A stretch of 50,584 nucleotides of DNA from Rhodoferax sp. (lineage in GTDB: Bacteria > Pseudomonadota > Gammaproteobacteria > Burkholderiales > Burkholderiaceae_C): NCBI GenBank assembly GCA_021738345.1, contig JAIPCE010000003.1:1-50584 (forward strand), written 5' to 3'. Below are positions 17,966-27,800 of the stretch, one piece after another. A program made the translations under genes and the position numbers. How positions within the stretch are numbered: the stretch's first letter is position 1; each line of letters starts with the position of its first letter. Under the pieces are notes generated by a model. The model was not told where the DNA came from. It searched no databases and saw only the letters and a program-made list of their open reading frames with translations.

Positions 17966-18774
17966 AGCAGCACCGCCGCGATCCATTGGCCCGCCAGGCG
18001 CGGCAGGTCGACCGCTCGGGCCAGTACACACCCCGCCAGACAGGCGGTCAGAAATGTCGCATCGGCCGCTTGCCAGCGGCTGACCCGCACGGCTGGCAGG
18101 CTTCCAGAGAAACCGCGCGACAGCATGGCCCAATGGATGCGCTGTGCGCGCTCCAGGGCACGCAACAGCAGATGACCCAGCAGACTGGCGTAGGTGGCCA
18201 GCGGCAGCCTGCGTCCCGGTCCCGCGCGCAGGCGGCGTGCCAGGTCCATGCGCGCGGCTTCACCTGCCAGCACAAAGGCATAGCGCTGCAGCAGCAACAA
18301 TTGGGTGGTGAGCGCGCGCGGGCAACCCAGTTGTTCCAGTGCACCGCAAACACGGTACAGGCCGGTCGTGGCCACCAGGGCCAGGGCGGCACCCACGGTC
18401 AGGGCAAAGCGCAGCACCAGGGACAGCCAAGACACCCAGCCGCCCGTTACCTGCAGACCCCAAAGATTGGCGACCGGCACGCTATCAAACACGGGATTGA
18501 ACGCGCCCACCATGAGTGCCAAGGGCGAGGCCACGAGCAAGGGCCGTGCGATCGTGCGCCAGGGCACCCGGCCCAAGTCACACACCAGCACCGGGTACAG
18601 CGCAAAGGGCAGCAAGGCCAGCACGGTATAGCGATCGAACGAGACCACGGTGCCAATGAAGACAAGGGTCGCAAGGAGCTTGGCACGCGGGTCCAGCGCT
18701 GCCATGGCACTGGGCCGCGCGGCCAGGGCTTCCAGCGCCTGCAGGCTTTCCAAGGCATTGGCAAGAGGGCTCAC
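17962..18774 (-). CDS. nikQ: Nickel/cobalt ECF transporter transmembrane subunit
   Basis: CbiQ/NikQ-type EcfT subunit, 270 residues, coupling the ATPase to the substrate-binding membrane protein. Several hydrophobic segments are seen (LLATLVFIGTVVSFDRYTVL, LSLVLRFALTVGAALALVATTGLYRV). The coupling region carries LRAGPGRR and AMLSRGFSGSLP, matching the paired A-R-G motifs that contact the ATPases. Start GTG 18774 overlaps the nikMN stop as GTGA; an upstream in-frame ATG would lie in the His/Arg-rich tail of nikMN and give a poly-Pro leader that looks like frame shadow. Confidence 0.9.
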   Translation of the reverse strand: MSPLANALESLQALEALAARPSAMAALDPRAKLLATLVFIGTVVSFDRYTVLALLPFALYPVLVCDLGRVPWRTIARPLLVASPLALMVGAFNPVFDSVPVANLWGLQVTGGWVSWLSLVLRFALTVGAALALVATTGLYRVCGALEQLGCPRALTTQLLLLQRYAFVLAGEAARMDLARRLRAGPGRRLPLATYASLLGHLLLRALERAQRIHWAMLSRGFSGSLPAVRVSRWQAADATFLTACLAGCVLARAVDLPRLAGQWIAAVLL

Positions 18775-19832
18775 GGAGTGTGGTGGTGGTGGTGGTGGCG
18801 GCGTCGGCGCAGCAGGGCCGCCAACCCCGCGACCAGGGCCAGGGTCACCGACGCGCCGATGACACCAGCCCACGCACCCCGGGCGTCAGGGGCGGTTTCG
18901 GTCGGACTGGATGCACTGAGCGCACTCGGTTGCGGGGCCGCAGCGACCGGGTGCGGCGGCAAGGCCAGCAATTGCCGGGTCTGCTCCAGCGCGGGTTGCA
19001 CGGCAGCTACCGGCACGCTGTTGGGGCTACCTGTGACAACATTTTGCAGTGACCATGCCAGTCCATCAGGCCGGTTCGATGCCAACCACGCCCCTCCGCT
19101 GGCCAGCAACAGGCTGCTGGCAAACAGACCCACCAGCAGGGACTTGTAGCGCCCTGTCCGTGCCGGCGTCACGGCTTGGCCGTGCAGGCGCAAGAACAAG
19201 TCGGGGCGGGCCCGCACCAGAAACGACAAAATTGCCGCCGTCGCCAGACCTTCAGCGCTGCCAATGGCCAGATGAATGCCCAGCATCGACCACAAGAACC
19301 CCTCAAACGGCAGGCTCAAGACACCCGAGGCCACGGTTTGCAGCACCACGCCGAGTGCGCCTAGCTGGGCTGACACGAGGGCGGCGACCACCACCGCACG
19401 GCGCACCTTGGGCTGCAACGCGCACCCGTCAGTCTGGTGCGCCCAGGCCCTGCGCACCCACGGGTAGGCCAGCAGGCAGGGCACCAAGCCCAGATTGAAG
19501 ATATTGGCGCCGAGCGCCAGCAGCCCGCCGTCGGCAAAAAACAGCGCCTGTACCGTCAGCACTGACGCCATCACCACCAAGGCAGCGGGTGCACCGAGCA
19601 CCACGGACAGCAGCAAGCTACCCGCCAGATGCCCACTCGAACCGGTGCCAGGAATGGCGAAATTGACCATCTGCGCCGCAAAAACAAACGCCCCCATGGC
19701 CCCCATGAGGGCGGTCAGATCCTCGTGCGGGCTCTGCTGCACCCGGCGGCAACTCCACACCAGTGCCACGCCAGACACCAGCCACAGGGCGGCGCCCACG
19801 GTTGGCGAAATCAGCGCATCGGCCATGTGCAT
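18771..19832 (-). CDS. nikMN: Fused nickel ECF substrate-specific component NikM-NikN
   Basis: A 353-residue inner-membrane protein that captures nickel from the periplasm. The N-terminus is MHMADALISP: the Met1-His2 amino-terminal metal site of CbiM/NikM is intact, and a further ligand region reads GTGSSGHLAGS. NikM occupies about residues 1-210. A second part (about 225-345) contains a membrane segment and PDGLAW, matching the PDGLE/NikN-type accessory domain, and ends with another membrane helix. The protein finishes RRRR-HHHHHH-TP: six consecutive histidines encoded at 18780-18797, probably a cytoplasmic metal-binding tail. GGAGG lies 10 bp before the ATG. First gene of the operon, with a NikR-like operator 31 bp upstream. 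Confidence 0.9.
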   Translation of the reverse strand: MHMADALISPTVGAALWLVSGVALVWSCRRVQQSPHEDLTALMGAMGAFVFAAQMVNFAIPGTGSSGHLAGSLLLSVVLGAPAALVVMASVLTVQALFFADGGLLALGANIFNLGLVPCLLAYPWVRRAWAHQTDGCALQPKVRRAVVVAALVSAQLGALGVVLQTVASGVLSLPFEGFLWSMLGIHLAIGSAEGLATAAILSFLVRARPDLFLRLHGQAVTPARTGRYKSLLVGLFASSLLLASGGAWLASNRPDGLAWSLQNVVTGSPNSVPVAAVQPALEQTRQLLALPPHPVAAAPQPSALSASSPTETAPDARGAWAGVIGASVTLALVAGLAALLRRRRHHHHHHTP

Positions 19833-19862
19833 GGTGCAGTTGCCTCCATCCGGTCAAAATGA

Positions 19863-19889
19863 GTATGAAGAAATTTGAAATCATCATAC
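19863..19889. promoter_or_regulatory. Candidate NikR operator before nikMN
   Basis: GTATGA at 19863-19868 and TCATAC at 19884-19889 form a perfect 6-bp inverted pair with a 15-bp spacer. The inner bases are also partly symmetric (GTATGAAGAAATT against GTATGATGATTT). The E. coli NikR operator is GTATGA-N16-TCATAC, so this site is one base shorter. It sits 31 bp before the nikMN start codon, where it would cover the promoter. The region 19833-20003 otherwise shows no gene. Confidence 0.82.
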
Positions 19890-20003
19890 GCCGAAAAGCA
19901 CCGCCAGGGTTTTGCTGTGTTGCTCTTGGTGCGCCTGACTGGATCGCCTAGCGCGAGCCTACCGACGACGTGATCGGGCGGGTGTGTGCGGACGGTGAGT
20001 CGC

Positions 20004-21185
20004 TTAAACCGCAGCCTGCACCTGGTTGCGTCCGTTGCGTTTTGCCTGGTACAGCGCCTGATCGGCCTGGCGCAACAGCTCGTGCGCATGGTCATCGGTG
20101 GGCACCATGGCAGCAACGCCCACGCTGATGGTCACAGTGCCGTTGAGTGCCAGCGCGTGGGGCAAGGCAGCGGCCTCTACCCGATGGCGCAATTGCCCGG
20201 CCAATTCCTGAGCCTGTGCGGTGTTGCAACCGGGAATGATCACGACAAACTCTTCCCCGCCATAACGGGCAGCGAGATCGCCCGATCTCCGCAATGTGCC
20301 TAGCAGCAGGCGGCCAATGTGCGCCAGGCAGGCGTCGCCAGCAGGATGGCCGTAATGGTCGTTGTAGCGCTTGAACCAGTCGACGTCCACCATCAGGATT
20401 GCCAGCGCCTGCGCGTTGCGGCGTGCGCGCGCCCACTCGGTTGCCAAGGTCTCGTCAAAGCAGCGCCGGTTGGCCAATCCGGTCAGCGCGTCTGTATTGG
20501 CCAGGCGCTCCAGTTCGGCCGAGATGGCGTGGTTACGCACCAGTTCCCGCAGCCCCTGCTGAAACTGACGGGCAGCATCGCGACCAAACGTGCTCTGTAA
20601 ACCCAGCAAAATGACCATGCCAAGCGAAAAGTCCAGATGTTGTTGGTCACCCAGCCAGGCGTAAAAAATGAGGGGAACCCCCAGAACTCCGACGTTGAAG
20701 GCGGTCAGGGTTCGGAGCGAGGGTGCCATGTTGACCGTGGTGGTGGCAGAGATTGCCACCAGTACCATCAGCACCTTGAGGTCGTTGGTGAACGCATTTT
20801 CGCCCTGGACATGAAAAAAGACGCAGGCCGAACCCCAGGCCAAACCTTGCAGTGCGCGAAAAAACACCTGCCAGTTCAGCCACACTCCCAGGCGCTCGTC
20901 GGGTGGCGGTTTACGCAGCGCATGCGTACTGATGAAATAAGTGAACAGGTCTGGCACCGAGTTGACCAGCATCCAGACCAAAATCACTTCCAGCGACACG
21001 GTGTCCCGGACCACCCAGGCCAAAAACAAAGTTCCGGCAGGGGCCGCCATCACTCCCTTGCGGGTTCGTTCGAACAAGGCCCGAATCGACAACTTGTGCA
21101 CCTGCGTCTCATCAACCCAGGCTGACGCGGTAGTTGCCGGTCCGGCGGGCGTGGACACCTGTGGCTCCAAGTTATCCTCAGCCAT
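20004..21185 (-). CDS. Membrane-bound diguanylate cyclase (GGEEF)
   Basis: A 393-residue protein predicted to make cyclic di-GMP at the inner membrane. After about 45 polar residues come several hydrophobic segments (TLFLAWVVRDTVSLEVILVWML, VLMVLVAISATTTV, LGMVILLGLQ), a poorly conserved membrane sensor. The GGDEF domain starts at LANTDALTGLANRRCF, and the active site is RYGGEEFVVIIPG. RSGD stands five residues before GGEEF, so the RxxD inhibitory site is intact. No EAL domain. It diverges from recC, with 118 bp between, and ends 171 bp from the nikMN start, so it is probably a single-gene unit unrelated to nickel. The signal sensed is unknown. Confidence 0.9.
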   Translation of the reverse strand: MAEDNLEPQVSTPAGPATTASAWVDETQVHKLSIRALFERTRKGVMAAPAGTLFLAWVVRDTVSLEVILVWMLVNSVPDLFTYFISTHALRKPPPDERLGVWLNWQVFFRALQGLAWGSACVFFHVQGENAFTNDLKVLMVLVAISATTTVNMAPSLRTLTAFNVGVLGVPLIFYAWLGDQQHLDFSLGMVILLGLQSTFGRDAARQFQQGLRELVRNHAISAELERLANTDALTGLANRRCFDETLATEWARARRNAQALAILMVDVDWFKRYNDHYGHPAGDACLAHIGRLLLGTLRRSGDLAARYGGEEFVVIIPGCNTAQAQELAGQLRHRVEAAALPHALALNGTVTISVGVAAMVPTDDHAHELLRQADQALYQAKRNGRNQVQAAV

Positions 21186-21303
21186 GATTCAGAGATCCGG
21201 TATTCCAACAATGCACCATGCAAGCCAGTGTATGCCATGGCGCGGGGCTGGCCCCTGATACAAGCAGGAAACTATGCGATAAACGCTCCAACTACCCGTC
21301 ACC

Positions 21304-24300
21304 ATGATGTCAAACCAACGCCCCTTGTTGCAGCCCGGATTTCTTGCATTTCACAGCAACCGCTCGGAGCTGTTGGCCCAGGTGGTGATCAGTTGGCTGA
21401 GCCGCCATCCGCAAGGACCGCTGGAAGAGGAAGTCGTCCTGGTGCAAAGCAACGGCATGGCCGAGTGGGTCAAGATGGAGATGGCACGCATGACCGGTGT
21501 CTGCGCGGCAACCCGGGTTGAACTGCCCTCCCGATTTCTGTGGCGAACCTACCGACAGGTACTCGGACGCGAGGCCGTACCCAGTGTGTCGCCCTTGGAC
21601 AAGGTTCCCATGGTGTGGCGCCTGATGCAACTGCTGCCCACGCTGCGATCGCAAGCAGGCTTCGAGCCGATTGCAGAGTTTTTGGCCGGCGACGAGGCCG
21701 AGCGCATGTTGCAACTGGCGGCCAAACTAGCCGACCTGTTTGACCAGTACCAGAACTACCGCGCCGACTGGTTGCAGGCCTGGGCGCAGGGCCACGACCA
21801 CTTGGTGCGGGCCAATGGCTCGGTGTCCGAGATTCCGGCTGAACAGCGCTGGCAGCCCCAGCTCTGGCGTGCCGTGCTGCAGACCCTGAGCGACCGGCAA
21901 CGCCAGAGCATTCGCCCGCAATTGCAGCAGCAGGTGGTGGGCCTGCTCCAAAGCGGTGCTCCGCTGGCCAGCAGCGTCGCGCAGCGGGTCATCGTATTTG
22001 GCATGAGCCACATCCCCTTGAGCACCCTGCAGACCTTGGCCGCACTGTCAAAGTACAGCCAGGTCCTGCTGGCCATTCCCAATCCCTGCCAGTATTACTG
22101 GGGAGACATCATGGACGGGCGCGAGTTGCTGCAGGCGCAGCGCCGCCGCCAGCCGTTACGTGGCGGACAAGAGCTATCCACCTTGCCGCTGGAGGACATG
22201 CACGCCCACGCCCATCCCCTGCTTGCCGCCTGGGGTCGCATGGGCCGTGACTTCATCCGCCAGCTTGACGTCTTTGATGACGCCGAAATGGCAAAAAAGC
22301 AGTTCGCGCTGGCGCGCATTGACTTTTTTGATGCTGCCGTGGAGGAGACAGACACCCCATTGCTGCGGCAAGTGCAGAACCGGATTCGGGATCTGGTGCC
22401 CTTGGAGGAACACCGCGCAGCGCCCATTGCCGCCCAAGACCAGTCCATCGTGTTCCACAGCGCCCACAGCAGCGTGCGCGAGCTCGAAATTCTGCACGAC
22501 CAGTTGCTCCATTTGCTTGCCATTCCCAACCGGGCCACGGCCATCCAGCCGCGTGACATCATTGTGATGGTGCCCGACATTGCGCCACTGGCACCCGCGA
22601 TCCGGGCGGTGTTTGGTCAATACCCGGCGGGCGATGCACGTTACATTCCGTTTGACATCGCCGACATGGCTGCAAAGTCCAGCAGCCCGCTCATCGCTGC
22701 ACTGGACTGGTTGCTGCGCGTGCCGGCCCAGCGCTGTCGCATGAGCGAATGGGTGGACTTGCTGGAAGTGGGCCCGATCGCCAGCCGATTTGGCATTGCG
22801 CAGGAGTCACTGCCCAAGCTCACCGCGTGGATGGTGGGAGCAGGTATCCGCTGGGGCTTGAATGGTGCGCACCGAAGCGCGCTGGACCTAGGGGCCTGCG
22901 GCGATCAGAACAGCGCCTGGTTCGGTTTGCGCCGCATGTTGCTCGGTTACGCGAGTGGGTCGGTGCCGGTGCCCGCCCGGGTGAGCAACCTGGCGGCGAT
23001 AGAGCCTTATGCGGAGGTGGGTGGTCTGGAGGCAGAGCTCGCCGGATCGCTGGCGCACCTGCTGCAAGCCGTGTTGACGTGGTGGAGTGTGGCGCGCATC
23101 CCCGCGTCCCCGGCTGTTTGGGCGCAGCGCTGGCGAGCCTTGTTGGGCGACATGGTCAAGTGCGAGTCCGAACCCGACAAGCAGGCGCTACGGGCCCTGG
23201 AAGCGGGTCTGGTGAGCTGGCTGGATGCCTGTGAAGCAGCGGGGTTTGACGCAGAAATTGCGCTCAGTGTCGCCCGCTCGGCCTGGCTCGAAGCCGTGGC
23301 GACACCCAGCCTGAACCAGCGCTTCAGGGCCGGCGGCGTGACGTTTTGCACCTTGATGCCGATGCGTGCCATTCCCTTTGAAGTGGTCTGCCTGCTGGGA
23401 ATGAACGATGGCGACTACCCCCGGCGCGGATCGCGGAGTGATTTTGATTTGATGGAGTTGCAGGGCAATCGCCGTGCCGGTGACCGGTCCCGGCGCGACG
23501 ATGACCGCCAACTCATGCTTGAGGCCTTGCTGTCTGCACGGCAGATGTTCTATGTCAGTTGGTGTGGCCACAGTGTGCGCGACAACAGTGTGCAGGCGCC
23601 CTCGGTACTGGTGTCCCAGTTGCGTGACTACCTGGGCGCGGCCTGGGGCACAGAGGTGGTTACCGCGCGCACGACGCAGCACCCGCTGCAGGCCTTTAGC
23701 CGGCGCTATTTCGAGGTCGGCAGCCCCTTGCTCACCTACGCCCGGGAGTGGCGCGCAGCCCACGCGGTGCAGGCACACGCGGGGGCCGGTGACAGCCGTG
23801 TGGCGGCCCCGCCAATGGCCGCCTTTGAGCCTGCTGCCGGCGTCCCCCTGACCATCAGCGCACTTACCGAGTTCCTGCGCAACCCGGTCAAAGCCTTCTT
23901 TCGGCACCGTTTGCAGGTGGTTTTTGACGATACCCAGTTGGAAGACGCGGACGACGAGAGCTTTGGGCTGGACGGTTTGCAGCAATACCGGCTGATCGGG
24001 CAGTTGCTGGCCACTGCCACCACCCACGCGACAGAGGCCCATGCGCAGCAAAGTGTGGCCCGATCATTGGCCCGGTTGCGCCATGCGGGCGAGTTGCCGC
24101 TCAAGGTGATTGGCGATTTGGAACAGCTTCAGTTGGAGACCACACTGCTCACCATGTTGACAGCATGGCGCGCCGAATGCGCCAGATTTCCCCATAGCGC
24201 CGAGCGCCAATCGGTGCGGCTGCAGTCGGGCCCGGTCGTGCTGGAGGACTGGATTGACCACCTCCGAAGCAGTAACCCCGAGCCTGCTGCGTTGGTGCAA

Positions 24301-24825
24301 GCGGCCGACTGCAGCGCACTCGCCTGGCTGGAATTGCAGCCCGGCAAACTGCTCGTGAAAGTGCGTAAGGGTCAATTGGCCCGTCCGGAGAAATTGTTGG
24401 GGGCCTGGGTTCGCAGCCTGGCGATTGCCGCCAGCGGCAAAAGCGCCAGCGGCATCCTGGTTGGGCGCGATGGTGTGGTGGAAATTCCGCCGTTCCCCCA
24501 GGACCGGGCGGTGGAAATACTGCAGGGCCTGTTGCAGCTCTGGCGCGACGGCATGCAGGCACCGCTTCCCTTGCCACCGCGGACAGCGCTGGCCCTGGTA
24601 GCGGGCAAAAATGCAGCCGCGCAATTTGAGGGGGCGCCCATGACCCCAGGTGAAGTGCAGGACACCTGTCTGGCACGGATCTACCCGGACTATGCCGCGC
24701 TGGCGGCAGATGGTCGGTTTGAAGCGCTGGCAAAGGCGGTCTATGCGCCGGTGCTGGACTGGGTCAGACAACAGGTCAAGGTCACAGCCTACGCCACGCC
24801 AGCAGATGCCGAGGTGCCAGAATGA
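21304..24825 (+). CDS. recC: Exodeoxyribonuclease V subunit gamma
   Basis: RecC (1173 residues, slightly longer than the E. coli protein) is the scaffold of the RecBCD helicase-nuclease, splitting the DNA strands and scanning for the recombination hotspot sequence. It has a degenerate SF1 helicase fold. Recognisable segments are the N-terminal FHSNRSELLAQVVISWLSRHP, the SNGMAEWVKMEMAR segment, and VVCLLGMNDGDYPRRGSRSDFDLM in the middle. Its stop overlaps the recB ATG by 4 bp. Two adjacent ATG codons (21304, 21307) are possible starts. Likely expressed as recC-recB-recD for double-strand break repair and destruction of foreign linear DNA. Confidence 0.95.
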   Translation: MMSNQRPLLQPGFLAFHSNRSELLAQVVISWLSRHPQGPLEEEVVLVQSNGMAEWVKMEMARMTGVCAATRVELPSRFLWRTYRQVLGREAVPSVSPLDKVPMVWRLMQLLPTLRSQAGFEPIAEFLAGDEAERMLQLAAKLADLFDQYQNYRADWLQAWAQGHDHLVRANGSVSEIPAEQRWQPQLWRAVLQTLSDRQRQSIRPQLQQQVVGLLQSGAPLASSVAQRVIVFGMSHIPLSTLQTLAALSKYSQVLLAIPNPCQYYWGDIMDGRELLQAQRRRQPLRGGQELSTLPLEDMHAHAHPLLAAWGRMGRDFIRQLDVFDDAEMAKKQFALARIDFFDAAVEETDTPLLRQVQNRIRDLVPLEEHRAAPIAAQDQSIVFHSAHSSVRELEILHDQLLHLLAIPNRATAIQPRDIIVMVPDIAPLAPAIRAVFGQYPAGDARYIPFDIADMAAKSSSPLIAALDWLLRVPAQRCRMSEWVDLLEVGPIASRFGIAQESLPKLTAWMVGAGIRWGLNGAHRSALDLGACGDQNSAWFGLRRMLLGYASGSVPVPARVSNLAAIEPYAEVGGLEAELAGSLAHLLQAVLTWWSVARIPASPAVWAQRWRALLGDMVKCESEPDKQALRALEAGLVSWLDACEAAGFDAEIALSVARSAWLEAVATPSLNQRFRAGGVTFCTLMPMRAIPFEVVCLLGMNDGDYPRRGSRSDFDLMELQGNRRAGDRSRRDDDRQLMLEALLSARQMFYVSWCGHSVRDNSVQAPSVLVSQLRDYLGAAWGTEVVTARTTQHPLQAFSRRYFEVGSPLLTYAREWRAAHAVQAHAGAGDSRVAAPPMAAFEPAAGVPLTISALTEFLRNPVKAFFRHRLQVVFDDTQLEDADDESFGLDGLQQYRLIGQLLATATTHATEAHAQQSVARSLARLRHAGELPLKVIGDLEQLQLETTLLTMLTAWRAECARFPHSAERQSVRLQSGPVVLEDWIDHLRSSNPEPAALVQAADCSALAWLELQPGKLLVKVRKGQLARPEKLLGAWVRSLAIAASGKSASGILVGRDGVVEIPPFPQDRAVEILQGLLQLWRDGMQAPLPLPPRTALALVAGKNAAAQFEGAPMTPGEVQDTCLARIYPDYAALAADGRFEALAKAVYAPVLDWVRQQVKVTAYATPADAEVPE

Positions 24826-27800
24826 GCCACAAAACCCCACAAACGGACGCCTTTGTAACACCTGCTGCGGATGCAAGCCTGGTGCTACAGGTAGAAAACT
24901 TCGACCTCTGGGGCAGTCGCCTGATTGAAGCGAGCGCCGGTACCGGCAAGACCTGGACCATTGCCGCGCTGTACCTGCGTCTGGTGCTCGGGCATGGGGC
25001 AGCACATGGCTTTGGGCGCGCGTTGCGGCCCTCCGAAATCCTGGTCATGACCTTCACCCGTGCGGCGACGCGCGAACTGTCCGACAGGATTCGTGAACGT
25101 CTGCTGGTGGCGGCGCAGCGATTTCGCGGGAAAAAGCCTTTCGATGCGAATGACCCCTTGCTTGAATCCTTGCTGTTGGACTACCCGCAGGGACCAGCGC
25201 GCGAGCATGCGGCGTGGCTTTTGTCGCTGGCGGCTGAAAGTATGGACGACGCCTCGGTGCACACCATCGACGCCTGGTGTCAGCGCATGCTCAAGGAACA
25301 TGCTTTTGACAGTGGGTGCCTGTTTGACGAAGAACTGGTCGCCGACGAGGACGCCATGCGCTTGCAGGCAAGCCAGGACTATTGGCGTCAGAATTGTTAT
25401 CCCTTGACGCTCGAATCACTCAAAAAAGTGCTTGAAGTCTGGCCCAGCGTCGAGAGTCTGGTCGATGACATGAAGGCCCTTCTAGGCCAGGACATACCCG
25501 CAGACGCCGGCCAGGGTTCACTGGAAGAAGCGCTGGCAGATGCCCAGTCCCGACGCTCCGGTGCGATCCGCCAACTGAAGGCGGGCTGGGCAGAACGGGC
25601 CTGCGCCATGCAAGACTGGCTGGATGCGCAGACTGCAGTCAAAAACAGTGGCTGGGATGGCCGCAAGTTAAGCGCCAAAAACTACACGCATTGGCTCGAG
25701 ACGCTAAAGGACTGGGCCAGCGGCGCTGTAGAAGCGGAGGTCCCGGACCTCAAAACCGCTTGGGAGCGCTTTACCCCCGCCGGGCTTTTGTCAGCGCGCA
25801 AGCAAGGGGCTGCGGAGATTGTGCTCGCGCCGGAGTTTGCCGAATTTGAGACGTTAAAGGCAGCGCTGGAGCATCTCCCGTCAGTCTCGGAGCCATTGCG
25901 CAAACACGCCGCCGCCAATGTCGCGCAGCGCCTGCTGGTGCTGAAACGCCAGACCGGCAGCTTCGGTTTCGCAGACATGCTCACCCGGCTCAACACGGCA
26001 TTGCGCGGCACCCATGGTGCGCGCCTGCGTGGCCGCATTCTGGCGCAATACCCGGTGGTATTGATCGACGAGTTTCAGGACACCTCACCGCTGCAATACG
26101 ACATCTTCAACCAGATTTACCAAACCCAGGCCAATGATCGCCAGAGCGCACTGCTGCTGATTGGCGACCCCAAACAGTCGATTTACGGCTTTCGCGGTGC
26201 CGACATTTACAGCTACATGCAGGCGCGCCTGGCAACGAGCGGGCGCCACTATGTGCTGAAAACCAATTTCAGGTCGACACCGCAACTGGTCGAAGTCGTC
26301 AACCATTGGTTTGAACAGGCCGATGGTGTGCGTCCGGAAGGCGCGTTCATGTACCGGCAGGGCGTAAGCAATCCTCTCCCTTTTGTCAGCGTGTGTGCGA
26401 GCGGCCGCAAAGAGCAACTTGTCACTGCGGCTGGCCCGATGCCTGCCATGGTGCTGGTGCATGACCTGGAACTTCGAAATTCTGAGGCGACGCGTAGCTT
26501 TTTTGCCGCACGCTGCGCCGAGCAGATTGTGCAGTGGCTCAACGATACGCAGGCCGGGTTTGCAGAGCCTGACAAGCCTTTTAGACCCTTATGTCCGGCC
26601 GATATTGCGATTTTGGTGCGCACCGGCAAGGAAGCCGATGCCGTGCGCCGGCAGCTCGCACTGCGCTCCGTGCCCTCGGTGTACCTCTCGGACAAGGATT
26701 CCGTGTTTGACAGTGCGGTTGCCCACGATCTGGTGATTTGGTTGCGGGCGGTGGCGGTCCCGCAGGATGTGCGCCTGGTGCGCGCAGCACTGGCAACCGG
26801 CACCGTCGGATTGAGTCTCGAAGCCTTGGCATGGCTGGCCAGCAATGACGATGCCTTTGACGTGCGCTGCGCCCAATTGCGCCAATTGCGCGGCATCTGG
26901 CAAACGCAGGGCGTATTGGCCATGTTGCGTCAGACCTTGCACCAACTGGGTCTGGCCGCCACCTGGCTGCAACAGCGCGAAGGTGAGCGCACCTTGACCA
27001 ACTTTCTGCACCTGGCAGAACTGCTGCAGACCGCGAGCAGCACGCTGGACGGCGAGCAGGCCCTGATCCGCTGGTTGCAGACGGAAATCAGCGAAGGCGG
27101 GGCGCAGGGGGATGATCAGGTGGTACGACTGGAGAGTGATGCGGATCTGGTGAAGGTCGTCACTATCCACAAAAGCAAGGGGCTGGAATACTCCGTGGTA
27201 TGTCTGCCGTATGCAACCAGCTTTCGAAAGATAGACAGCCGGCTGACCCGCTTCGTCAATCTGGCAGACGAGGCGGGCAAGCGCCATCTGCGCCTGGACT
27301 TTGACGCGGCCGAACTCGCCTTGGCAGATCGCGACCGCTTGCGGGAAGACCTGCGCCTGCTGTATGTGGCCTTGACCCGCGCCCGCCATGCCTTGTGGGT
27401 CGGCTTTTCTGCTCTGAAGACAGGAAACAGTGACACCTGCATTTCGCACCACAGCGCCGTGGGCTACCTCCTGGGCGGCACAGAAGCAATCGATGCGGCC
27501 GACTGGCTGGGACCTTTGGCGCAATTTGCCGCCTGGCCCGGGAGCATGGTGCTCAAGGCGGCAGAAGCAGATACGCCTTGCACCCTCTTGTGCCGTGACG
27601 CGGCCCTGATTGCCCTGGAAGAGCGGCGGCCCTACACGGCGGAGTTTGATCGCAAATGGAAGATTGGCAGCTTCTCCCAGTTGACCCGGGACATTTCGAA
27701 GCCACCGCAGGCCTCGGACTTGTCCGTATTGCAGACCGCACGTCCCGCCGACGATGAACCCGATGACGCCGATGGCGCCGATGGCGCCGATGGCGCCGAT

